Positions 8,313-20,785 of a stretch of 64,000 nucleotides of DNA are shown piece by piece (position 1 is the first letter of the stretch; the number at the start of each line of letters is the position of its first letter). The stretch comes from Flaccisagitta enflata (taxonomy: Eukaryota; Chaetognatha; Sagittoidea; Aphragmophora). The notes beneath the pieces were generated by a model. That model saw only the letters and a list, made by a program, of their open reading frames with translations, was not told the origin of the DNA and did not search any database. The position numbers and the translations under genes were made by a program. The DNA lies in assembly GCA_965153355.1 (NCBI GenBank), contig OZ231126.1, forward strand, positions 105,958,001 through 106,022,000, read 5' to 3'.

Positions 8313-9982
8313 ATGAATGTTAATGAACGACAAAAAAGAACGTTTAAGCTGAAAAAAAAAACACAATTGAAAGAAAGCAAAATGAATGGACTAAGCTACG
8401 CCGAAATTAATTCTGCAGTTGTCCGTGACTTAAACAGCTCGGCATCAGTTAATGATTACTCTGATGATTTAAAAAGGATTGTTGAAGCGAATTGGACAAC
8501 TGTAAGGACTCAGATCACAACGAATTCAAATATGATCTGTAGCGAATTTAATTTTAGATTCGCTTCTAATCGTGGCCCTCATCAAAATGTGATAAACTTT
8601 TGGCCTTCTCCTCTTTCTGTGTCAAACTACTTGAGTTTACACGTGGTGTACTATATCATTATTTCGTAAGAAGGAGGAGAAGTTTCAGAGTGAATTTTTC
8701 GCCAAATCTCGCTCTTATTTCAAACCATACCGGCCAAAACAGCTTCATTTGGGCATCGAGAAGCAACCACGGTGTCCTTGACACTTCTTATTTTTGTCAT
8801 TCTGTACAGACATTCAATCATTTCATCGATGTGATACTAAGAAACCAAGATCTGCATGCGGTAATGCTGGCAAGTTTGAGTACATTGTCCCAAAAATACT
8901 CTGATGGTTTTGTTGCGCCCTTGTCCTTGACGTTCCATATAACGTCCGTCCCTTCCAAGATATTCGGCATAGACAAGCAACCCTTAAGCCAGGATAAATG
9001 TGGCAGTGGAGCTTTGGGCATTAACAAATGTGTATGGCTTGCCTTGAGTAGCAGTTTTTTTATCGAGAAATGTGGTACGACAAAAAAGAGGAAAAGTCAA
9101 CAAAAAAAATTTGTGAATACACGGAGAGCTAAAAAATTGGAAAACAGTTTTCTGATGTGGCTTAAAAAAAGAGGGATTGAAAACGAAATTCTGTCTGAAA
9201 GAATTGGTCACCTTGGATTACCTGAAAGGTATTGAGCAGAGTTGGAAAAATTTCTGGATCATTCAATAATTCTCGTGAATGAAAAAACCGTGAATTTAAA
9301 AAAAATTGTCAATCAAAGAATGACAACAACTTCAAAATGTATGAAATATTTTTCTAACAAAACTGTGTCGGACAATGACTATGAAAATTTCATCTATTTG
9401 TTAACAAAAAATGAAAATCATGTACAACTGATGTTGGACATACAACAATATTCAAAAAAATTTGTGTGTGCTAATTGCAGTCGGTGTTTTAGCACTAATC
9501 AGCGGTTGGAGTATCATCTGAAGGCAAAAGTTTGTGAAAAAAAACGATTTGTAGCTGAACAAATAGTGAAATTCCCTTCTGCATCAAAAAAGTGCCTCTC
9601 AGAAATACCTGAGTGTAAAGATATTAGCATATGCAAAGACATGAAATATGCTCATTGTTTGATCAATGGTAGTGAAGTGGGGACATTATCACTCGACATG
9701 CACATTGATTTAAAAACTAACGACAAAATTGTCGTGTCAAAGACATTTGTAAATGTGAAGGAATGTGCCTCATACATTTTCAAATTTTCTGCCAAATGTG
9801 CAGTACATGTCTTGGGAGAACGAATGGCATTGCATTTCAACTCGCTCATGAATCTAGAAATAGCGACCGGTCACGACGCTCAGCCAGGCTGTGTAAAAAA
9901 ATCGTTGAAAAACGCGAATTTTCTGCGCAAAAGATTGCTTAGATATGAGATAAAAAGTCGTGATTGCCAAGCAATTAGCTAA
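8313..9982 (+). pseudogene. PolB-1 N-terminal part (protein-primed DNA polymerase), broken
   Basis: Three reading-frame pieces together look like the N-terminal region of Polinton-type PolB. 8313-8669 contains RTQITTNSNM and EFNFRFASN. From about 8600 to 9235 a second frame continues, and after a TGA (9233-9235) the same frame runs 9242-9982. The last piece holds a C2H2-like finger at about 9463-9537 (CANCSRCF ... LEYHLKAKVC), typical of the region before the exonuclease domain. The frame is lost where repeat copy A begins (about 9861). Damage seen: one frameshift near 8600-8670, one in-frame stop, and separation from the polymerase domain by a 4.6-kb insertion. The C-terminal part is at 14620-17073. 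Confidence 0.6.
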
Positions 9983-10821
9983 AATCAATGCGAAATATGC
10001 TAAAGCATGTCAGATTACATCGTATAACATCAAGAAATCATAAAAAAAACGGGAGAAAAATGGTTAACGTTATCGCAGGAAACTTTCAAAATGAGCCTCA
10101 ACTTTGACAAAGTGGAAACGGATCTCATTATGCGTGTGTCTGCGAGGTTCAAACATATATGAAAGAGGAGACCAAGAATGGCCTATATTTCAAATTTCAT
10201 CAAAATCGGTCAATGCGCTCACCTTCTACCATGCGTACATTTGTTAAGTTTGTTTTTGTAAAAATGGCTGCTTCGCGGTGGTTGATTTTCTTGCGCACAA
10301 AAAGGTTAACGCGCTGCAGCCGATAGGGCAAGTCAAACAAAAAATTCAATAGTTCATAAATTATTTTTAATTCCAACAAAATATATAGTGCAGCATATCG
10401 TTCGAAAGCTCTTGACATAATAAAGATGAATATGTGTATGTATAAAGTCGAATCTGAAAAATTAAAGATTTATATTAAAATCATCACTTTCTTGATGTTA
10501 AGCTTGCATGGCCGGATCTGCATAGGAATTCTGAAAAAGTATTACACCATCGTAAACACAAGGACATAGTGCTAACACTATCAAGAAATTATCATATTTA
10601 GTATGATTGAACTATGATTCAAAAATCATAAAAAAGAAACATATCCCTCCTTCAATTATATTATAAATTTTGAGGCCCCTTACATTCAAATTACGGACTC
10701 GTGACTCTATAGGCCACTTCTTGTCAATCCATTGGTCAGTTGGTTCATTCCTTCGTCTGTCCGACTGCCCATCCATCTATGCGTCTGCGTTTCTTGGCTG
10801 TTTTTGGCCCGAATGAGATCA

Positions 10822-11627
10822 TCGGGAAAAAAGTCGAAGTCAGTCTTCGACTTTTTGACATATTTGAGAGAAACATGGTTTTCATTTTCTTATTAGAAAG
10901 TTGTGGATCTCCATCGATCGATTGGTGCCTCCGATGAAATTAATAGGGTAAGTAAATTTGATAATTCTCTTTCATTTGGCGCAGAATGCTCTTCGACAAA
11001 TATTTTTTGCATAATGATTTTTTAAAGATTTATTTACAAAAAAATTCAAATTGAATTTTTTTTCAATTTATTATGATATTAAGTAGGATCTATAAAAGAG
11101 TGTATTTATGCTTTTTTGAGCATGCAAATACAAGAAAACATATTTATGAGCATAGCTGCTCATCTGTGAGGATGTCTTTGAGCATTCTAGCACATTTAGC
11201 AATAAATAAAAAGATATTTTGATATATGTTTAAGCAGGCAGATACAAAAAAGAATGTCAGTGAGCATAACTGCTCCTCTGTGAAGGTGTTTTTGAGTATT
11301 TTTACTCATTTAGCTCATTTAGCTCAGTCTTTTTTTTCTGATTTTACTTGTGATAAATAGATATATATTTGATGTGAGCATGCAACTACAAAAAAACATG
11401 TCAGTGAGCATAGCTGGTTGTTTGGTTGAGTGATTTTGAGCATTTTAGCTCATCTAGCTCATTTGTCCTATCTTTCTCTGATTTTCAGTGCAATCAATAC
11501 ATACAATTGCTCTTAATTTGATCTAACAAATAAAAAGATTTGCCATGACTGGAGACAAAAGCTTGGTGAAAAGTGACCAATGCTTACGACTTTTTTCCTC
11601 ACGGCGACAGCCGCCATTACTGGTATA
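10822..11627. repeat. Nested segment with GAGCAT-type tandem units
   Basis: Absent from copy B, where the flanks are joined directly (AATGAGATCA then TATACTGAGTG at 59343-59358). It contains three units of about 130 bp (11118-11490) built on GAGCATGCAAATACAAGAAA, GAGCATAGCTG and TAGCTCATTTAGCTCA. A related two-unit segment lies at 53070-53700, so this is a mobile or satellite-like sequence that entered copy A after duplication, or was lost from copy B. Confidence 0.65.
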
Positions 11628-12149
11628 CTGAGTGTGTTTCTATTGTCAACAAGAATCTCAAGTGATTCCGTGAAACGCGTTTTCAGCGTAAACATTTATG
11701 AATTTCAACTGTCCCCACAAGGAAGTGAGCAAAGTGAGTGTGATAGTTTGTGAATGGAGTGAGTAAGTGAAGCGAGCGTAGCAAAGCGGAGCGCTGCGGA
11801 GCGAGTGAGGGAACGAATGTAACGAGCGACCGAGTGGCCCGTTAACATGGCTGGATACACGGCTACCCCAGTCGCTTGCGGGTGGGCAGGGGTAGTGATG
11901 GAGGAGATCAGTTAAGCATTTGGGCAGGAGCAGTGAGCCCAAACAGCTTAAAAACGCTCAAAAAATAAAAGGGGACTGACCGACGCACGGACGGACAAAA
12001 AAACGGGGTGTAGAGTGCATAGCAAGTGACTACAAACGCGATTATCACGAGTCACAAGTGACGCGGGGCGTCAATATTGTTGCGGACTGGTGGACCGGGG
12101 CATCCAGCCCAGATTCACACACCAACTCCCATCACACACAAACATACAT

Positions 12150-12640
12150 GAAAAGTATCCAAAGAGTGAGAGCAAGAGGGAAAGTGAATACGAGAGCGGA
12201 AGCAAAAGGAAGGGCAAAAGCAAGAGCAAGAGAGAGCAGGAGAGAACACAAGTGTGAACACAAAGAGCGGATGCGAAAGCAAATGCAAGAGCCAACGCGA
12301 GAAAAAATGCAAAAGCAATGGCGAGAGCTAATGCAAATGCGAGGGCAAACGTGAACGTGAGAGAAAACTCGAGTGCAACTGTGAGAGCAACCGCAAAAGC
12401 AAATGTGGGAGCAAACACAAGAGCAGATGCAAGAGCAAACGCAAGAGCATAGGTGAGAGTGAACGCTAGAGCAAATGCAAGAGCAAACGCAAGAGCAAAA
12501 GGGAGAGCTAATAGAGAGCAAACGCGAGAGCGAATGCGAGAGCAAATGCAATGTGAATGCAAGAGCAAACGCGAGAGCGAACGCCTGTGCAGACGCGAGA
12601 GCTGATGCGAAAACAAACATGAGAGCAAAAGCAAGAGGGA
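12150..12640. repeat. About 12-bp minisatellite (GAGCAAATGCAA)
   Basis: Dozens of degenerate GAGCAAAYGCRA units. The counterpart in copy B is 59890-60370. Long ORFs on the minus strand here (Ala/Leu/Cys/Ser-rich) are translations of the array, not genes. Confidence 0.9.
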
Positions 12641-13535
12641 GAGAATGAGTTGATCAAAATTTGCGGTTAAAACAAAAAGATAAACAGCAACAAGAGAACA
12701 TGACGACGGAGATAAAGCCATTACGTCGAAAGTGATAATGACAACGAAGAACAAGGGTGTATAAAGTTGAGTATTCCCCTCCCCAGTGGGGGAACATATC
12801 ACAGGGTTTGGAGATGGGGAAGAAAATCAAAAGCTTGAAAAAAGAAAAAAGTTGTGGATTTGTCTGTTGGTCTGTTGGTCAGTTCCTTTAGTCTGTGTTC
12901 AACAAGGCCAGGACAGCTACCCCAGTCGCGTGCCGGTGGGCAGGGGCCATATTTGGGGTCAGTGGAGCACATGGCCAAAAACCCCATAAACAGCAAAAAA
13001 GTAAAGTGTGACGGGACAGACCGAGGACCGACAAGCGGGGTGTAGAGTCGCGTAGCAAACGACTTCAAGTAAAAAACGCAATTTGCGCAATGAGTGTGTG
13101 TGTTTTTCGCGTTCAAATCAATCGGGAACCATTGTTAGAGTGACCATGAAGTTTCCATAGAAATCTAAGGAAGAGGCAAAATTCCTATGAATCCTGTCTA
13201 GTTTCCTTTACAACATACGCATGTGTGTGCGCACACACCCCACACACACGCAGGCACACACCACAGAGAGCGAGAGAGAGATTTTTAGAGATACAGACCT
13301 ATAAGAGGCTTTGTCCGTCACTCTGTCCGTCTGTCTGTCCGTCCATAACCCACAAGTCGAAAAGTGGAAAAACGAGCGTTATGGATTTTTTTAGGGTAAG
13401 TTGGGGGCATGGGGGTTGGATGCCCCTGCCCACCCGTCCGCAACAATATTGTGACCCCGCGTCACTTGTTGTCAGGTGAGGTTGGGACAAGCTATTGTTT
13501 GTTGTTCGTTTTTGGGCGATTTGATTGGTCAAGAA

Positions 13536-13582
13536 GACTCTGTCTGTCTGTCTGTCTGTCTGTCTGCTCTCTCTCTCTCTCA
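13536..13582. repeat. (CTGT)n / (CT)n microsatellite
   Basis: A run of CTGT units followed by CT units. Confidence 0.9.
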
Positions 13583-13681
13583 ATCCAATCAGAACTAAAT
13601 CTATTCGCTTAAGCGTTATCATATTGACGGCGACAGTGGCAATGACGACTTTGTCGACGACGAAATTTTTGACGACAAAGA

Positions 13682-13686
13682 CGACG

Positions 13687-13759
<73 letters not shown>

Positions 13760-13760
13760 C
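13682..13760. repeat. (CAA)n microsatellite
   Basis: About 25 uninterrupted CAA/ACA trinucleotides, producing spurious poly-Thr and poly-Cys ORFs. Confidence 0.95.
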
Positions 13761-13799
13761 GGGAAAACAAACAGTTAAAACGCTTCATCGAGGACAATG

Positions 13800-14619
13800 A
13801 CAGAAGAGTTTTGGTTAGGAAGTGTGAAATACAACCTACTCACTGAGCAACACATAGTGCCGTGTGCACGTGACTAAAAATCATGTGATGTCACTACACA
13901 TGTGGCAAAACTGAAAATTAAAGCGCACCTAGCGATCAAATTTGATTCTGCATAGTTCGTTTTCCAAACCAAAAATCAGTCTGCCAGTCCTTCAGTCCGT
14001 CGGTAAATCCGTCCATTGGTCTGTCACATTTTTAGTCGCGTGCTAGGAAACTCTACATCCCGCTTTGTTGGTCTGTCAGTCCATCCGTCCATCACACTTT
14101 ACTTTTTATGGGGTTTTGTGGTCTTTGGCCTCACAGCACATTCCCAAATGATCATTTTTGCTTAGTTTTTACCTGTTTTTAGGTGTATCCAATCTAGTTT
14201 TTAGTGAGAAACTGCTCGTGGTACCATACTTTTTCTAGTGGTGGTCATTTTCCAGCAGTTGGCCTCAAAAAATCGCAACTTATCATTGATTGTGTACTAA
14301 AAATTGCAATATTTGCCCATTTTGAAGGTTTTACATTTCTTTTTTTGCTTTTAGTAAGCAATAACTTTTGAACGGTTGGACCAATATTCGCGCCAAAGGT
14401 ACCAGTCGATTCGTCTGTGAAAACTCTTCATTTTGGTCACCAATTTTTTATATTTATCTTTAAAAATGTATGAGATATGGCCTAAAACGTGAAGACATGT
14501 CATCAACGATTATTCTGAGGCAAATCTAGCATCATTTCTGCAGGCTTATTGTGCTCAAAAGTGCAATCTGAAGGTAGCGATCGACCTAAATCATCCTATT
14601 AAATGTCTATAAGTGTGAA
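13800..14619. other. Insert-derived AT-rich sequence before PolB-1 C-terminal part
   Basis: A reverse copy of the dispersed repeat lies at about 14030-14155 (TTTTTAGTCGCGTGCTAGG ...). The rest shows no convincing gene. The PolB-1 reading frame reopens after a TAA at 14587. Confidence 0.5.
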
Positions 14620-17073
14620 TTGACCAAAAAATCCATGATAATCACGATATCTAAATTAGGTGTCCCCTTACTACTAGAAACATTGATGAAAGATTATCAA
14701 AATTGTGAAAAAGAAGAGATTGACATGAGTAAAATGAAAAGACTGGATATGGTCAAAAATGATATTGTCCAATATTTGAGCAAGTACAACATATACTTGT
14801 CAGTTGGTCTTGAAGATCCTAAGATGGTGAATGTATTTATGTATGAATTGCTGTCAAAAGTCAGTGAAGGACGTGAGTGTGAAGACATAAGTGTAAAATT
14901 TGACAGGCATTTGCTACAGTTTATAAGTATAGATAAATTCCCTGTGAATTTTATCTTGCTGAACAATTTTGGAGCCGTATTTCATGAGAAAAGAGCAAGT
15001 GTTCAAATGGTCTCAGAATTCAAGAATGCAGTGAAGTTGTTTCATGCCGAGTTTGATATAAACATTGTTGGTTATCAAAATATAACCAAAATTGGCAAGG
15101 CCATGTTAGCTTCTTGTCTCGATGAAGGCTTGAGAAACGTATTTTATTCGCCGAGTGTATCGTTTTCAAGTGAAATTGATTCAAACTTTGTCTCATATGG
15201 CGTACTGAATGCTCAAAGAGGCTTTGTCCATAGAGAGAGTAAAATGAAGTCGGCATTAAGTATAGACTTTGAGAAATTCTATGCTCGTCTTCTAATGAAT
15301 AGCAATCAAAAATGGATGTATATTGGCATTAGTCAGCAGTATGTGAGGCAGGGTCAAAGTTTCGTCGCTAAGAGGTCTAAAAAAAGATTTAGTTTTGCCA
15401 ACATGATCCTTAATCTCATCGAATTTTGCTGTGATGCTTCATTTTCTATTTCCCATTTGAATGGACGGGAGAGGACGAGGTACGGACTGCTGTTTGATGG
15501 TGTAATGAACATTCAAGGACAGGAGACATATTTTGAGATGAACGAATGCATATTTCACTCATGTGGAGCTCATTGTCATGAAAGTGAAGGGAATATGAGC
15601 CCAGGACAGCTAACATGTGATGTGTGCAAAACAGATGAAATGGCGTCCAGCGGCCCCGCCCATTTGAGGTTCTTAAAACCTAGGTTGTGGAAAATGAAAA
15701 CAAATGAACAAAGGGATTCAGTTCATGCAATTAAGAAAAATGTAACTTATGATGAAGATCGTCAAAAAACTGAAGAGAAGGAAAAAATTATGTTTGAACG
15801 AAGCGGAAAAAAGGTGATAAGCATTACTGAATGTCAAATACTGTATTTTTGGCATAAAAATGTATGGGCATTCATGCAAAGTTTGGATCTGCCCTGTAGA
15901 ATAGAATGTGGAGATATTCAGATGTGCACATTTTTGGAGCAGTTGACTATGCAGTCTTTTCCATTGCTGAGTTATGGACGGCTAAATCATGGAAAAATAG
16001 TAACTGCAATAAAAAATGGTGATCTCAATGGATTTATTAAGTGCACTACAGTAGCAGGGCCGATCACAAGACGGAACTTAGGTCCCCTTAAACCATTCTT
16101 CTATAAAGAAAATGGTGTGTCAAAATCCAGTCACGATGTAAAGGAAAAAATAGTATGCAGTTTGATTTTAAAAGAACTGTTAAACAATGAGCTCACATGT
16201 GATTTCTCTATTGAGGAGATATTTTCAATCACTGAATACAAATTGGCAGACAAAAATCCATTTAATGATTTGCAAAAACCTGTGTTTAACTCTTTCAAGA
16301 AGCACAAAGAATCAAAGGGCTTCATTCAAGCACTGAAAGGGAGTCTAAATTGTGCCATTGGCTCTTTGGGAGTAAATCCTAATCGTTATAAAAACAGCTA
16401 TCTAATGAATGAAGCTGATATAAAAAATGTGGACAGTCTTCATAAACTATCTCATGGAACGCAAGTGGATAAAGACAAAAGACTTTTTCATTTTGCCAGT
16501 TCAGGAAGAATTTGCAATTTGAAACATTTGCACATGGCTATAATCTCAAATGGCATTGCTCTATTTTGCTCATTCATGCTACAATTTTGCTCATATTTTT
16601 CTGGGGAAGGCTATCGTTTTAATACTGATGGATGTTTGGTTTTCTTAGAGCAATGTTTTCCACCAGAATTACTGGCATGTTCAAATCTAACTAGTGTTAT
16701 ACCGGATATGCATCTAAAAATGCGATTAGATCTAACTGAAGCAATGAAGTACTTGCATTGGAAAAAAAGCTTTTTTGTAGCATTGGGGGTGTGCCAAAAT
16801 CATGAAAAACAATATTTACAATCTTTAGTTGAATGCAAACCTTTTAATCAAGAACTGTGTTGTAAGAATTTCATAAATAGTGATATGGCACACCCTATTA
16901 AACTGGAATTTCTCGGTGATGTAGCTGTTGTTCTTAGTGTCAACAAGGCATCGGTGTATAATTCAGTGACACAAGAATATCTAATTAAATCCAGTGGTAG
17001 CATGGACCCTTATTTAAGTGATATTCATATGATGAATTTTAAAGAACTGCATCAAAAGATTTTTGAATGTTAA
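14620..17073 (+). pseudogene. PolB-1 C-terminal part: divergent protein-primed family B DNA polymerase
   Basis: 817-codon open frame (first ATG 14635). A region of the Polinton 'vDGy...yEf.GC.wHGC' type is seen as LLFDGVMNIQGQ then FEMNECIFHSCGAHC (about residues 290-312). It is followed by GFIKCTTVAGP, matching the canonical 'GlikCkVlPP'. Motif B is KGSLNCAIGSLG (K about 573). Motif C is FNTDGCLVF (about 667-675), with Asn-Thr-Asp-Gly instead of Asp-Thr-Asp-Ser. No DxxSLYP motif A is visible at its usual place; SIDFEKFYARLL (D about 216) is a possible substitute located earlier. The frame itself is intact for 2.4 kb, but the N-terminal and exonuclease part is separated by 4.6 kb. Activity is doubtful; a drastically diverged but once-functional polymerase is likely. 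Confidence 0.6.
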
Positions 17074-17838
17074 TTTATTTTAATTGTTATTTATTTTAAT
17101 TTATTTCAGATGGCATCAGAAAAGGATAACGAGATTAAAAAGAAAAAAAACACATTTTAGTGGATACAGTGCGACGCAGAGTAAATGATATTTAATGAAA
17201 ATAACGATACGGTGAATAACGATGCGCAGTAGGCCGATAAGACGATGAAAAAAAAAGACCAAGTAGGCCTATAGGTGTGTCATGTGAATCATCAAATGTA
17301 TGCGTTACTAATTAATCGACAAAACAATTTACCAACCGACCGACGGACACAGCTACTTAAGAAAAGGTGTTTCATCGCACCAAAAACGCATTTATGATGA
17401 ACAATAGATTGCTTTACTGTGATAAATCTTGAATTAGTTCCTGAGAGGGGTCCACTGCTGGCGGACGATCAAAAAGATGAAAGTGGAGCATCCAGAGCTG
17501 TACAAGATTCGCTGGCGTTATGATTTCCGGCGCGGGTTCGATCCAACTATATAATGTGAAGGGGGGGGGGGGGGTGCAAGGGGAAAGAAAGATAATAGAA
17601 GGGATGGAAAGACATATAGTTAGAAAAAAAAAAGGCCGGATACAGTGCTATCTCAGTCGCGTGCGGGTGGGCAGGGGTTGTGTTTGAGGTCATTTAATGA
17701 ATTTGGTAGGAGCATTGGATGGACGGATGGAAGGATGGGACAACGGACAGATGGACCAATGGATGGACAGATTAACGGACCAACATAGTGGGGTGTAGAG
17801 TTGCGTGTCCATGAAAAAAAAATGTGATAAATAATAAC
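17074..17838. other. 3' flank of PolB-1 and dispersed repeat
   Basis: A 16-codon ORF follows at 17110-17160 and is probably not a gene. At about 17545-17575 there is a poly-G run in a purine-rich stretch. A forward copy of the dispersed repeat occupies about 17632-17810 (GGCCGGATACAGTGC ... GGGTGTAGAGTTGCGTG). No other gene seen. Confidence 0.5.
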
Positions 17839-18492
17839 CTGAAAGGACGATCCTGTGGCATCTCGTAGGTTTCCTTCAGAGTTCTGACTTGTTGCGGAGT
17901 CATGCGTTCGTATTTCTCCTTGGTCAAACTGATGATTGGCGTTGTCATCTTAAATTCGAAGCATCTGAGCACAGTGTAAAAATGAGGGGTTTGGAAAATT
18001 TTAAATTGAGAACAAGTAACTGATAAAGTGGTTTTCATTGTTGGTTTATTTTTTAGTTATTCCGTCGGTCCGTTTTAAATATATGCCCCTGCCCAAATTT
18101 CCACAATTTAATTGTTTACCTGGAACGAAGGGCATTCAAATTTCTTTGATCTCCTGGTGCCACGTAGTTCTCTAGGACATCGTTGGAAGTCGTCCAGACT
18201 TTAAAGGGGGTGGTACGCATGGATGCGCTTTTTCCCTTTTTGTTCACCACCGTTGGTGATCCTTAATTAAAAGATATATGGATGAAGAAGTGGGAAGAAA
18301 AAAAATCTGTCGGTTTGTAGGTACGTCCGTCCGTCCGTCAGTCCTAGCATTTGTAAGTCCATCCATTTGTCATAATATTCTTTTTTGGGGGTTATGCGGT
18401 TTTGGGCCTCACTGCTCCTGCCCAAGTTATAATGACTTACCTTCAAAGAGTAATTTCAATGCCGAAATCGCCAAAAATCCAACTTTCAATTC
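17839..18492 (-). CDS. Partial host gene, three minus-strand exons, unknown product
   Basis: Minus-strand exons at 18492-18441, 18261-18120 and 17964-17839 have matching GT-AG borders and consistent phase. They encode about 106 residues including VGFLAISALKLLF, TTPFKVWTTSNDVLENY, LTKEKYERMTPQQVRTL and EMPQDRPF. No stop interrupts the joined frame. The family was not recognised. A further open stretch upstream (18724-18514, preceded by an acceptor-like CTACTACAG) may be another exon, but its donor is unclear. Introns contain fragments of the dispersed repeat (18058-18110, 18305-18430). This is a segment of a longer gene whose ends are not identified. Confidence 0.45.
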
Positions 18493-19199
18493 CTATAAGC
18501 AGTAAAGCAGGGTTACATAAGGTAGTGGTTACATTCTTCAAAATGGATAAATGTGGCCAGTGGATTACAGAAAAAGAATATGGACATGGAATACATAGAA
18601 AATGGAATATGATCCTCATTAAGACAATGCTGCACTGACGCTCCACACTCCAAAAGAAATCCTTGAATCGTGAAGTTGGGATGACATGGCATAAACTCAA
18701 AGACTAAGATATAGCACTCATCTTCTGTAGTAGGAAGGCAAGGTAAGGTAAGGTGAAGGTATACAGGTGAAGGGGTAAGTTAAGGAGGCAAGGTGTATGT
18801 GTAAGGGTGGCATGGCACGCCCATAACCCGGAATTGCTTTTCTTGGATCCATAGAAGAACGCACACTGTTGCCATTATGGGTAGAGGTTTGGTTTCGCCT
18901 GGAAGTATCAAGAAAATGCTAGATCCAGCAAAACAAAGCCACATTGAAGAGAAGAAGTAAGAAGTCTTGGAGCCATCTTGTTGCGTAGTCGAATGACGTT
19001 TCCAATGCAGTTCCAATGGTTCGTCCTTGTCAATTTCCCTGAATCTTGGGAGGTGTTTGTGATGGCTTTCATGTGCTCTTTTGCGTCTCTCATTGGCATC
19101 TAAGGACGTTTCTCACACCTAAATGGAATGATATTCACAGTTTCATATATTTAAGGCTTCCATTATGTTTATCAATGCTTTTTTCTTTTGCTAATGAAA

Positions 19200-19390
19200 A
19201 CAAGGTCGATACACGGCTGCCCTATCATGGTGGGTGGAAGATGGGTCATGATTGAGGTCACCAGATCACTGATAGGAGCAGTGAGGGCTACTAAACCTAA
19301 AAAACCAAAAAGAGCAAAGTGATTGACCAACGGATCTGACCTCAACGGACCGACAAAGGGTGTAGAGTCGCCAGAGCATTACGACCAAAA
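19200..19390 (+). repeat. Dispersed palindrome-ended repeat, degenerate copy
   Basis: AACAAGGTCGATACACGGC at the left and GGGTGTAGAGTCGCC at the right match the family consensus. Confidence 0.65.
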
Positions 19391-19454
19391 ATACCTGACA
19401 ATGTTCACCTTTTTGTAATGTCGGTAGGCCCACTTAATCAAGGTTGTCTACACT

Positions 19455-19552
19455 GATGATGATGATGATGATGATGATGAGAATGATGATGATGATGATA
19501 ATGATGATGATGATGATGATGAGAATGATGATGATGATGATGAGAGTGTTGA
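19455..19552. repeat. (GAT)n microsatellite
   Basis: GATGATGAT run with AAT interruptions. Met- or Ile-rich ORFs here are artefacts. Confidence 0.95.
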
Positions 19553-19744
19553 TGATTATGTCACAGGCGTTCATATTTTGTAAACCTTCCGAGAGGCATA
19601 AAATTTCTCTCTTAAGTTTCCGACAAAGTTTGTCATTGCTCTCATAATAATCTTTGATAGTAAGAAGCTGAAAAACAAGGCCAACACCTATAAGTCGCAT
19701 GCAGGACAAAAATATAACTGAACAGACCTGAATCCTTACAGGCT

Positions 19745-20785
19745 CTTGTAAATCTTACTCAAATCAGGCTCAAAGCAGAATTCAACCAGACTGAAAACAG
19801 ACCCAAACCAGGCATCAAGCAGATTTAAGCTAGACTCAAAGCAGGCTCAAACCAGACTCAAAACAGACTCACGTCAGACTCAAACCAGATTCAAACCAGA
19901 TCGAAACCAGACCTAAATCAGACATAAACCAGACATAAACCAGATTTAAGCCAGACTCGTAAGAGACTCAAACCAGACCAAACCAGACTCAAGCCAGACT
20001 CAAACCAGACTTAAACCAGACAAGCCAGGCTCAAACAGGCACAAACCAGAAACAAACCATAATCAAACCAGACTCAAACCAGACTCAAACCAGGCTCAAA
20101 CAAGAATAAAGCCAGACTCAAACTGGAAACAAACCAGATTCAAACCGGACTAAAACCAGACTCAAACCAGACTCAAAACCAGACTCAAACAATTAAGCAA
20201 GTCGTAAACAAAGCAGACTTAAGAAACCCAGCCAAAAACCAGACACAATCAGGAGCCTAATCAATATAAACCAGACAAAACCCAGACGCCCACCAGACCC
20301 TGGCGGACGCCCAGACCTAAACCAGACGCCGTCAGGCGCGAACCCAGTCGCCACGTAGACTGCCATCCAGACTTAAACCAGACTTAAACCAGACTTAAAC
20401 CAGACTTAAACAGACTTAAGCCGTAACATCTTTAGCCTCATTTTTAACCAGCAGACTTATTAACCCGAACTTAAAACCATTAGACCAGCAGATTTAAACC
20501 GTACATTTTAAACAGCAGACTTAAACCAGCAGATTTAAACTTGGCAGACTTTAACCAGCGGAGCTTAACCCGTTCAATCTAAACCAGCGAACTTAAACGG
20601 CGAATTTAAACGACCAGACTTTAACTTGACGAGCTGCTATTCAATACAAACCGGAGACTTAAACCAGCAGATTTAAACCAGCAGATTTAAATACAGCAGA
20701 CTTTAACCATCAGACTTGCAGCAGACTTTAACCAGCCAGACTTTAACCAGCAGACTTTAACCAGCAGACTTTAACCAACCGGCTT
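19745..20785. repeat. 1-kb minisatellite, 10-11-bp unit (CAAACCAGACT)
   Basis: More than 80 degenerate units of ACTCAAACCAG / ACTTAAACCAG / AGACTTTAACC type. Units shift gradually from CTCAAACC in the left half to CTTTAACC at the right end, as expected for local amplification. No coding potential. Confidence 0.9.

Larger units (their letters stand above)
9861..13290 (+). mobile_element. 3-kb repeat unit, copy A, inserted in PolB-1
   Basis: From CACGACGCTCAGCCAGG (about 9868) to the CACACACC/GAGA-rich stretch near 13290 this sequence matches 58385-61480 in the same orientation. Shared landmarks are GATTGCTTAGATATGAGATAAA, the GAGCAAATGCAA minisatellite, and TGGGGGAACATATCA. Copy A carries an extra segment of about 800 bp (10822-11627) absent from copy B. 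The unit also contains dispersed-family copies (11835-12045, 12898-13075). It has no recognisable transposase. It may be a composite transposon or a segmental duplication. Target-site duplications could not be identified. Confidence 0.65.

Noticed and set aside
12071-12802. Long Ala/Leu/Phe-rich minus-strand ORF (and the similar one at 59805-60563)
   Set aside because: It is the translation of the GAGCAAATGCAA minisatellite in both repeat copies; composition follows the unit.
1-17100. Expected FtsK/HerA packaging ATPase, retroviral-type integrase and adenain-like protease of a Polinton
   Set aside because: I looked for Walker A, DDE and Cys-protease motifs and found none; they may lie left of the window or be lost.
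17500-17550. Second tRNA-like B box (GGTTCGATCC near 17530)
   Set aside because: No A box at a suitable distance upstream.
19745-20785. Possible CRISPR-like array
   Set aside because: Units are 10-11 bp, contiguous and gradually diverging, with no spacers; this is a eukaryotic minisatellite.
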